In this document: positions 1 to 5,093 of the stretch, piece by piece | Numbering within the stretch: position 1 is the stretch's first letter | Layout of the letters: each line of letters starts with the position of its first letter | Assembly (NCBI GenBank): GCA_012270695.1 | Contig: JAAXHV010000052.1 | Span: forward strand, 1 to 7,461 | DNA: 7,461 nt | DNA from: Gammaproteobacteria bacterium | GTDB taxonomy: Bacteria; Pseudomonadota; Gammaproteobacteria; Eutrophobiales; Eutrophobiaceae | Direction of reading: 5' to 3' | Program-made: the position numbers and the translations under genes | Notes under the pieces: model-generated | The model's input: only the letters and a program-made list of their open reading frames with translations | Told to the model about the DNA's origin: nothing | Databases searched by the model: none

Positions 1-96
1 GAGCGACACAGCGGCGCCAATACGGCGTTGCAGCCCTTGATAAGGGCGCGCCATTCTCTGCGGACTGCGCCTTGTCTTGGCGCTGCTGTGTCGCTC
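1..96. repeat. Imperfect inverted repeat, 20-bp arms, at the window edge
   Basis: Arms at 1-20 and 77-96 are inverted copies with 19 of 20 positions matching; the right arm reads TTGGCGCTGCTGTGTCGCTC. Between them lie a 6-bp hairpin (GCCCTT at 33-38, AAGGGC at 42-47, loop GAT) and the palindrome GGCGCGCC at 45-52. No open reading frame or T-tract accompanies it, so it looks neither like a gene nor like an intrinsic terminator. A small non-autonomous mobile or REP-like element is the best guess. The left arm begins exactly at base 1, so the element may extend outside the window. Confidence 0.6.
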
Positions 97-133
97 TGAA
101 CATGTCAATATTAACTGGAAAGGGTACTAGTCA

Positions 134-257
134 GGGACAGATTTATTTTCCACCCACCCGCCGATATAATGCAGGCAGGGACAGATTTTAATGGGTGTCC
201 CAAATTTAGGGACAAATTTTTGTCCCAATTCACTGGGGCAGATTTTATGGGTGTCCC
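134..257. repeat. Cluster of GGGACA palindromic repeat units upstream of pilD
   Basis: The motif GGGACAGATTT occurs at 134-144 and again at 178-188. A unit GGGACAGATTTTAATGGGTG followed by TCCCAAATT (178-206) is repeated at 235-262 with one substitution and one missing base. Each unit opens with GGGACA or GGGGCA and closes with TGTCCC, so each can form a hairpin. Between the two copies, 209-226 is a perfect 8-bp palindrome (GGGACAAA / TTTGTCCC around TT). Such GGGACAG-type units resemble, from memory, the short extragenic repeats dispersed in many proteobacterial genomes. No transposase is present here, so any mobilisation would act in trans. Confidence 0.65.
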
Positions 258-285
258 AAATTACTCAAATTACTGCAATTTACTG
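257..285 (+). repeat. Short 9-bp tandem repeat abutting pilD
   Basis: CAAATTACT is present twice head to tail (257-265, 266-274) and is followed by a degenerate third copy, GCAATTTACTG (275-285). It begins within the last TGTCCC of the palindromic cluster and ends 13 bases before the pilD start codon. It therefore occupies the place where a ribosome-binding site and leader would be expected. No function can be assigned; slippage duplication at the edge of the repeat cluster is plausible. Confidence 0.5.
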
Positions 286-298
286 ATGCCGTTCACTG

Positions 299-1174
299 AT
301 GAATACACTCCCGCAAATACCACTTCCCTTTTTTTACGCAGTGAGCGCTGTGCTGGGTTTGTTCATCGGGAGTTTCCTGAACGTGGTAATCCGGCGCCTG
401 CCCCGCATGATCGAGACAGCCTGGCGCCAGGATTGCCGTGATTTTCTCGACATTGCGCCAGCTACGGAACCTGACCCGGAACCTTATAACCTGATCAGGC
501 CCGGCTCCAGCTGCCCCCAATGTGATCACAGGATTACCGCATTGGAAAATATTCCCGTATTGAGTTACCTGTTGCTCCGGGGGAGGTGCGCCGGCTGCAA
601 CATCAGGATTTCATTTCGCTACCCGCTCGTCGAAATTCTGACTGCGCTTCTGACGGTGTTTGTCGCGCTGAAATTCGGTGTCAGCGCCCAGACGTTGTTT
701 GCCTGCTTATTCACCTGGGCGCTCATCTCGTTGACTTTCATCGATATTGACCATCAACTGCTCCCGGATAATATCACCCTGCCTTGTCTGTGGCTGGGTA
801 TGCTCTGCAACTATTTCGGTGTCTTCACTGACTTGTATTCCAGCATGATGGGCGCCGTAGCAGGTTACGGCATTTTCTGGCTGGTTTATCACTGTTTCAA
901 ACTCATCACCGGAAAAGAAGGCATGGGACTGGGAGATCTGAAGCTGCTCGCCATGCTCGGGGCATGGACCGGTTGGCAGGCATTGGTGTCTATTGTTTTC
1001 CTCTCCTCATTGCTCGGCTCATTGGTAGGTCTCTACCTGGTTTTTTTCCGCCGGCGACCAAGGTCGGCGCCGATCTCTTTTGGCCCATACCTGGCTCTTG
1101 CAGGTTGGCTGAGCCTGGTATGGGGGCTGAATCTTTTTGACTACGTCTTCCTCCCGGGAGAGAAAGTGATATGA
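299..1174 (+). CDS. pilD: Type IV prepilin peptidase / N-methyltransferase PilD
   Basis: This inner-membrane bifunctional enzyme cleaves the short leader of type IV prepilins and type II secretion pseudopilins, then N-methylates the new N-terminal residue. The 291-residue product has the full family architecture. A first membrane segment at about 12-31 includes GSFLNVVIRRLP. A cytoplasmic loop carries a tetracysteine zinc site (C72, C75, C97, C100) with the characteristic NIPVLSYLLLRGRC stretch. Several membrane helices follow from about residue 107. The two catalytic aspartates of this aspartic protease family are visible in FIDIDHQLLPD (D149) and GLGDLK (D213), and these numbers match those known for Pseudomonas PilD. 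ATG at 299 gives a normal N-terminus, but no clear Shine-Dalgarno sequence precedes it. The stop overlaps the coaE start (ATGA), implying translational coupling. pilB and pilC, the common upstream neighbours, are not adjacent: repeats fill 1-298. Confidence 0.96.
   Translation: MNTLPQIPLPFFYAVSAVLGLFIGSFLNVVIRRLPRMIETAWRQDCRDFLDIAPATEPDPEPYNLIRPGSSCPQCDHRITALENIPVLSYLLLRGRCAGCNIRISFRYPLVEILTALLTVFVALKFGVSAQTLFACLFTWALISLTFIDIDHQLLPDNITLPCLWLGMLCNYFGVFTDLYSSMMGAVAGYGIFWLVYHCFKLITGKEGMGLGDLKLLAMLGAWTGWQALVSIVFLSSLLGSLVGLYLVFFRRRPRSAPISFGPYLALAGWLSLVWGLNLFDYVFLPGEKVI
1156..1160 (+). promoter_or_regulatory. Ribosome-binding site of coaE
   Basis: GGGAG lies inside the 3' end of pilD, 10 nt before the ATG at 1171 but 22 nt before the next in-frame ATG at 1183. 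This spacing supports the ATG that overlaps the pilD stop rather than the internal one, although the family's conserved sequence starts only at the second methionine. Confidence 0.55.
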
Positions 1175-1800
1175 ACCAACCCATGCGAGTTGGTTTAACC
1201 GGAGGAATAGGCAGCGGCAAATCGACAGTCAAAAAATATTTCGACGAGCTTGGAGTCCCGACTATCGATGCGGATGAGATTTCTCAGCGGATTACCCAGC
1301 CCGGTCAGCCGGCTTTCAACGAGGTGGTCGCCCTGTTCGGAAAGGAAAGTCTGGATGAATCAGGCGCCCTGAACCGGCAGCGCCTGCGCGAACTGATTTT
1401 TAGCGTAGCGGAAATGAAAAAAAAACTGGAAGCCATCATCCACCCGCGCGTGCGCGAGGAAATTGAAGCGTTCATTGATCAGGTAAACTATCCTTACTGC
1501 GTTATCTGTATCCCCCTGTTGCTGGAAACAGGTGGGCAGGCGACCGTGGACAGGGTATTGGTTGTCGACGCGCCCCAGGAGTTACAGGTACAGCGCGTCT
1601 CCCGGCGGGATAAAACGAGTGAAGACCAGACAAGGCGTATCATCCATGCCCAAATCAGCCGGACGGAAAGACTGCGCGCCGCGCATGACATAATTGTCAA
1701 CGATGGTAATATTAGCTATTTGAAGATCCGGGTCGGGAATTTGCATGAAAAATATATCGAGTTATCCCGTCAGAAAAACAGCCATCAAAGAATAAGCTGA
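1171..1800 (+). CDS. coaE: Dephospho-CoA kinase CoaE
   Basis: CoaE catalyses the last step of coenzyme A biosynthesis, ATP-dependent phosphorylation of the 3'-hydroxyl of dephospho-CoA, in the cytoplasm. The 209-residue product has the usual length and motif order of this P-loop kinase. It shows the Walker A sequence GGIGSGKS at 11-18, the substrate-side DADE motif at 33-36, the HP pair at 91-92 (HPRV), the IPLLLETG strand-loop at 114-121 in place of the usual VPLLFE, and the lid motif RRDKTSEDQTRR at 145-156. It is the second gene of a tight pilD-coaE-zapD block; the pilD-coaE pairing is widespread in gamma- and betaproteobacteria. An alternative start at residue 5 (position 1183) would also keep the P-loop intact. 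Nothing appears missing or unusual. Confidence 0.96.
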   Translation: MNQPMRVGLTGGIGSGKSTVKKYFDELGVPTIDADEISQRITQPGQPAFNEVVALFGKESLDESGALNRQRLRELIFSVAEMKKKLEAIIHPRVREEIEAFIDQVNYPYCVICIPLLLETGGQATVDRVLVVDAPQELQVQRVSRRDKTSEDQTRRIIHAQISRTERLRAAHDIIVNDGNISYLKIRVGNLHEKYIELSRQKNSHQRIS

Positions 1801-1810
1801 CGAAACCGCT

Positions 1811-2581
1811 ATGGAAAACCGCCTGGTATACGAACATCCCCTGAATGAACGCATCAGGACCTTGCTGAGGATTGAGAGTTTATTCAATCGATTAAACCAG
1901 TATTCAGGCTCACCGGATGTCTGGGATATACGCATGACCATCTCCCTGTTAATCGACCTGAATGATTTATTGAAGTTATCCGATATCAAAACCGAATTGA
2001 GCAAGGAACTGGAACGCTGCCGGTCGGTCTTAAGCGCGCTCGAAGGTAACCCCGGAGTGGATTCGTACAAGCTCAAACATCTACTCAGCGACCTCAATGA
2101 GTGTTTTACGACTATTCAGGATAATGCCTGCGTGCCTGGAGCGACACTGGATGCGGATGAACTGATCAACTCCATCAAGCAGAAAAGCTCCCTGGCGGGC
2201 GGTGTTTGCAATTTTGACCTGCCTGCTTATCATTACTGGTTGAACAGGTCCACTCGCGCCAAACAGGAGCGTCTGCGCGCATGGCAGGAAGACCTGTTAA
2301 TTATCGAAACAGGCACAAACCTGGTGCTGAACCTGATCAGGAACAGGGCCAGCCCGTCAAAAGAAACTGCCACGGCGGGATTTTTTCAGCAGTCCATCGA
2401 GGCCGGCGTGGTCTACCAGTTGATCCGGATAATCATACCCAAGGACCTGAAATGTTTCCCTGAAGTCAGTGGCGGGAAACATCGTGTTACCGTGCGGTTC
2501 ATGGAACAGGCCGAGACCGTAAACCGGCCTGCGCAAACCGAAAAAGACGTGGAATTTGAACTGCATTTCTGCGTTTCATGA
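1811..2581 (+). CDS. zapD: Cell division protein ZapD (FtsZ-bundling, YacF family)
   Basis: ZapD is a cytoplasmic protein that binds the C-terminal tail of FtsZ and cross-links protofilaments, stabilising the Z ring. The 256-residue product is close to the roughly 250 residues of E. coli ZapD and shares recognisable stretches with it: YEHPLNERIRTLLRIE at 8-23, IKTELSKELERCRSVL at 59-74, NPGVD at 80-84, GGVCNFDLPAYHYWL at 130-144, LNLIRNRA near 174-181, and the C-terminal SGGKHRVTVRFM followed by FELHFCVS. The N-terminal half is helical and the C-terminal part is the beta domain. It starts 10 nt after the coaE stop with no strong Shine-Dalgarno sequence, so translation may depend on coupling. 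yacG, a frequent neighbour, is not seen downstream. The identification rests on remembered family sequence. Confidence 0.93.
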   Translation: MENRLVYEHPLNERIRTLLRIESLFNRLNQYSGSPDVWDIRMTISLLIDLNDLLKLSDIKTELSKELERCRSVLSALEGNPGVDSYKLKHLLSDLNECFTTIQDNACVPGATLDADELINSIKQKSSLAGGVCNFDLPAYHYWLNRSTRAKQERLRAWQEDLLIIETGTNLVLNLIRNRASPSKETATAGFFQQSIEAGVVYQLIRIIIPKDLKCFPEVSGGKHRVTVRFMEQAETVNRPAQTEKDVEFELHFCVS

Positions 2582-2590
2582 CCAGTTGCA

Positions 2591-2603
2591 CGGCCGCAGG
2601 CCG
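2591..2603. other. Small GC-rich hairpin after zapD
   Basis: CGGCC (2591-2595) and GGCCG (2599-2603) form a 5-bp stem around GCA, nine bases after the zapD stop. A run of six T follows at 2624-2629, about 20 bases downstream, which is too far for a classical intrinsic terminator. It could still slow transcription at the end of the pilD-coaE-zapD block. Confidence 0.3.
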
Positions 2604-2624
2604 CCCGCAAGGAACGCAACGGAT

Positions 2625-2705
2625 TTTTTGCCGCCAGCGGGTGCCTGCGACGATGGGCGTATCGGGAATACGCTTGAGGAAGCACGTGCCCGCTGGCGGC
2701 AAAAA
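2625..2705. repeat. 81-bp inverted-repeat element between the converging gene blocks
   Basis: Perfect 17-bp arms TTTTTGCCGCCAGCGGG (2625-2641) and its complement (2689-2705) enclose 47 bases. Inside is a second hairpin, GCGTAT (2657-2662) and ATACGC (2668-2673) around CGGGA. Read from either strand the stem opens with T and closes with A, so the U-tract is on the 5' side and the element is not a canonical terminator in either direction. The design (terminal inverted repeats, no ORF, intergenic) fits a miniature non-autonomous element or BIME-like repeat. In this convergent position the long stem could also limit read-through from zapD and from mutT-thiE. No clear target-site duplication is visible. 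Confidence 0.6.
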
Positions 2706-2715
2706 GACCAGCGAG

Positions 2716-2742
2716 GCGCATCAAGCGCAGTGAGAAATGCGC
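2716..2742. repeat. GCGCAT hairpin next to the mutT-thiE stop
   Basis: GCGCAT (2716-2721) and ATGCGC (2737-2742) are inverted copies around a 15-base loop, one base beyond the TAG of the minus-strand fusion gene. Read on the minus strand, the T-run of the neighbouring inverted repeat begins about 10 bases after this stem. It could contribute to weak transcription termination, but the spacing is poor and the stem short. Confidence 0.3.
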
Positions 2743-2743
2743 T

Positions 2744-3763
2744 CTAGTTGCCGGTCAGCGCCCGGGTTATTCTCGCGGCGGCATCCGGCCTGTGCCACAC
2801 GTCGCCTATCAGGGCAATGCCCTGGGCGCCGTGCTCTCTTGCAATCCCTAAATCAGAAAGTTTCATCCCACCCAGGGCGTATACGGGAATCGGTAGCTGA
2901 TTGACCAGTTCAGAAAATCCATCCCATCCCAGTATGTTTTCCGAAAAAAAAGAGGGCTGCCCGGCTTTTCCGCCTGTAGCAGGGACTGACCCCTTTCTTT
3001 TGACCTGAGATAAGACACAGAAGTCAACGCCTATATCTACGGCATGCCCTAACTCGTGCATGTTATGGCATGAAGCGGCAACCCGGTAGTCGTCAGGTAA
3101 CGGGCGTTCGCTTAATTGCAGCAAGCGTGTGCTGTTAAGGTGGACACCGCCGGCGCCGACTTCCATGGCAAATTCCGGTGTGGAATTTATGATCAACTCC
3201 GCCCCCATACTTCGGCAGGCATCGATCATTTCCATCACGAGCGGTTTGCGGTAATTCGATTTTTTGCTCCTGTACTGTACCAGTTTTACCCCTGCCGCAA
3301 CGTACCCCTGTAATTCACTCACAAAGGCCGGGGTATAATTCTCCAAGTCCGGGGTGATGAGATACACTGCCGGCAGTTTGCAGGCAGCAATAATCCCCTT
3401 GTTCGCCGCGGGAAAATCCGCTGCCGTTATGGAGGATATATCGACCCATCGCGTTTCCTGCCCTTCCTTTCCCATCAACTTCCCTGTCCAGCCATGTATA
3501 TTCCATACGCTGAACCGCAACGGTTTCCCGGGATAATCGTAATCGAATGAGATCAGCGGTGAGCAATCCCTGATATCGATATTGATCTCCTCGAACAGTT
3601 CCCGCTTCAGGGCCTGACGTGCGCTTTCAGCGCTCCTGACCTTGCCGCCGGGGAATTCCCACAAGCCGCCCAGATGGGAGTGCCGGGGGCGCCTGGCTAC
3701 CAGCACCTTATCCCTGGTCTCGTTACAGACAACACCCAGGACGACATGAGCTCTGCTACGCAC
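2744..3763 (-). CDS. MutT-type Nudix hydrolase fused to a ThiE-like domain
   Basis: A 339-residue two-domain protein. Residues 1 to about 130 form a MutT-like Nudix domain with LWEFPGGK followed by the Nudix box: G40, E46, R54, E55, E58 and E59 are all present, with N61 where the usual glycine lies. MutT enzymes remove 8-oxo-dGTP from the nucleotide pool, so mutation avoidance is the likely role. Residues about 131-336 resemble thiamine-phosphate synthase (YLITPD, LVQYRSK, GAGGVHL, YALGGM). However, the ThiE NDR and GQED motifs are replaced by NST (193-195) and NSTR (210-213), so thiamine synthesis is unlikely. This fusion architecture is known in gamma- and betaproteobacteria; what its C-terminal domain does is unclear to me. 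About 11 extra residues lie in the loop at 252-280. The start is GTG with only a weak AAAGA upstream, because a large inverted repeat ends 8 nt before it. The stop is TAG. Confidence 0.92.
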   Translation of the reverse strand: MRSRAHVVLGVVCNETRDKVLVARRPRHSHLGGLWEFPGGKVRSAESARQALKRELFEEINIDIRDCSPLISFDYDYPGKPLRFSVWNIHGWTGKLMGKEGQETRWVDISSITAADFPAANKGIIAACKLPAVYLITPDLENYTPAFVSELQGYVAAGVKLVQYRSKKSNYRKPLVMEMIDACRSMGAELIINSTPEFAMEVGAGGVHLNSTRLLQLSERPLPDDYRVAASCHNMHELGHAVDIGVDFCVLSQVKRKGSVPATGGKAGQPSFFSENILGWDGFSELVNQLPIPVYALGGMKLSDLGIAREHGAQGIALIGDVWHRPDAAARITRALTGN

Positions 3764-3771
3764 GATCTTTA

Positions 3772-3887
3772 TAATTACGAATTAGGAATTAGGAATTACG
3801 AATTATAAGTGTGTCGCAACGACCGCCGGTACTTGGCTTATTGATACAATTCCTAATTCGTAATTCCTAATTCCTAATTCGTAATTA
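3772..3887. repeat. Heptamer-built perfect 34-bp inverted repeat between argJ and mutT-thiE
   Basis: Left arm 3772-3805 and right arm 3854-3887 are exact reverse complements over 34 bases, separated by 48 bases. Both arms are made of 7-bp units, AATTACG or AATTAGG. The left arm reads in the order C, G, G, C by the variable base. The opposite strand of the right arm has the same order and continues with one more unit, AATTAGG, at 3848-3853. The spacer contains further small pairings (GTCG/CGAC at 3813-3823, ACCG/CGGT at 3822-3830, TAAG/CTTA at 3806-3840). The last three bases of the right arm are the argJ stop codon. A transcript running from argJ into mutT-thiE would fold this into a long AU-rich hairpin just ahead of the GTG start. 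Confidence 0.85.
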
Positions 3888-5093
3888 ACTACGGTATTCT
3901 GCGTTAATCGTAACGTAGTCATGGGACAAGTCACAGGTCCAATAGCTGCCACTCGCACTACCCTTGTTCAAATCGATACGTATCATGATCTCTTTATCCT
4001 GCATGGCGGCAACTCCTTTTGCTTCGGTGTAGCCTTTTGCCCTGGCGCCATTCTCGACAATACATACCTCATTCAGGTACACCGAAATCCTGTCGATTTC
4101 CAAGTCCCTGACCTTACTGCGTCCGATGGCGGCCAATATCCTGCCCCAGTTGGGGTCGGCCGCATATAACGCGGTTTTGACCAGTGGGGACGTGGCTACG
4201 GCATCCGCTACAGCAGCACACTCTGCTTCACTCTGCGCATTATCGACCCGGATAGTCACAAACTTTGTCGCGCCTTCGCCATCCCTGACGATCTGCTGGG
4301 CCAAGCGGACACATACCTCTGTAACCTGTTCTTCCAGCAGGGCGTATACAGGGCTGCCTTCGCTGATAACAGGACCGGCGCGGCTTTTGCCGGTTGCAAC
4401 CAGCACACAGGCATCATTGGTGGAGGTATCGCCGTCAACACAGATCCTGTTGAACGACTGATCTACCGCCGACGCCAATATGCAGTCCAAGGCAGGCTGT
4501 TCCACGGCGGCATCCGTGGCGATGAAAGCGAGCATGGTCGCCATATCCGGTTTTATCATGCCGGCGCCCTTTGCTATACCGGTCACGGTAACCAACCCGG
4601 CATCAACGGCAAACCGCACGGAACAGCTTTTCGGCAGCGTATCCGTCGTCATAATCGCCCGGGCGCAATCAAGCCAGGCGTTATCAGCCAGGTTATCGTG
4701 CAATGCCGGCAGCGCGCGGCAAATTTTATCGACCGGCAGATATTCTCCGATTACTCCGGTGGAAAACGGCAGAACCGCTTCAAGCGCACAACCGCCCCGG
4801 TTCGCCATGGCTTCACAGACCCGTATTGCATCATCGATGCCCCTGGCGCCCGTACCCGCGTTGGCATTGCCCGCATTTACCAGCAGGTAGTTCACGGGGC
4901 CATGCTGCAGGTGTTTTCTGGCGACCGCAACCGGCGCCGCGTAAAAGCGGTTGCGGGTAAACACCGCACTGACGGTGGCGCCCGCTTCGACGGCAAACAG
5001 GGCGATATCGTCCCTGGTCGCGCAATAAATGCCTGCCGAACAGGCAGCAAGCCGGACACCGTCAATCGGCAGGAGCTCAACTGAGTTTGCCAT
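3885..5093 (-). CDS. argJ: Bifunctional ornithine acetyltransferase / N-acetylglutamate synthase ArgJ
   Basis: ArgJ transfers the acetyl group of N-acetylornithine to glutamate in the cyclic arginine pathway; bifunctional forms also make N-acetylglutamate from acetyl-CoA. The 402-residue product is a normal length. The autoproteolysis site is plain: KGAGMIKPDMATML at 175-188, with cleavage expected between A185 and T186 and T186 as the nucleophile of the beta chain. Other family landmarks are NAGNANAGTG (73-82), STGVIGEYLP (111-120), DGDTSTND (220-227), DGEGATK (271-277), DPNWGRIL (313-320) and the C-terminal INAEYRS. I chose ATG at 5093 because the family sequence begins about there. An upstream in-frame ATG at 5138 adds 15 residues lying wholly within secA, and neither start has a clear Shine-Dalgarno sequence. 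The gene overlaps the secA end by 17 nt. Its TAA stop lies in the heptamer inverted repeat. I cannot tell from sequence alone whether the acetyl-CoA activity is present. Confidence 0.96.
   Translation of the reverse strand: MANSVELLPIDGVRLAACSAGIYCATRDDIALFAVEAGATVSAVFTRNRFYAAPVAVARKHLQHGPVNYLLVNAGNANAGTGARGIDDAIRVCEAMANRGGCALEAVLPFSTGVIGEYLPVDKICRALPALHDNLADNAWLDCARAIMTTDTLPKSCSVRFAVDAGLVTVTGIAKGAGMIKPDMATMLAFIATDAAVEQPALDCILASAVDQSFNRICVDGDTSTNDACVLVATGKSRAGPVISEGSPVYALLEEQVTEVCVRLAQQIVRDGEGATKFVTIRVDNAQSEAECAAVADAVATSPLVKTALYAADPNWGRILAAIGRSKVRDLEIDRISVYLNEVCIVENGARAKGYTEAKGVAAMQDKEIMIRIDLNKGSASGSYWTCDLSHDYVTINAEYRS

Noticed and set aside
165..170. A perfect TATAAT that might be the -10 box of a pilD promoter.
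   Set aside because: No TTGACA-like hexamer lies 16-18 bases upstream and there is no extended -10 TG; it falls in an AT-rich part of the repeat cluster, so chance is a sufficient explanation.
169..441. A 90-codon plus-strand frame starting in the repeats and overlapping pilD.
   Set aside because: It reads pilD in the wrong frame and shows no recognisable domain or ribosome-binding site.
2713..2742. Possible relationship between this stretch (minus strand) and 48-75, which share an ATTCTC...ACTGCGC-TTG pattern.
   Set aside because: The match needs a 5-base gap and covers only about 15 positions, too little to call them copies of one repeat without a genome search.
2556..2747. A 63-codon plus-strand frame over the zapD-mutT gap as a possible small gene or yacG remnant.
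   Set aside because: It starts inside zapD, runs through the inverted repeat and lacks the YacG cysteine pattern; its composition follows the repeat rather than a protein.
4126..4890. Long open frames antisense to argJ.
   Set aside because: They mirror the codon pattern of argJ on the opposite strand and carry no motifs; the ArgJ reading is complete and well conserved.
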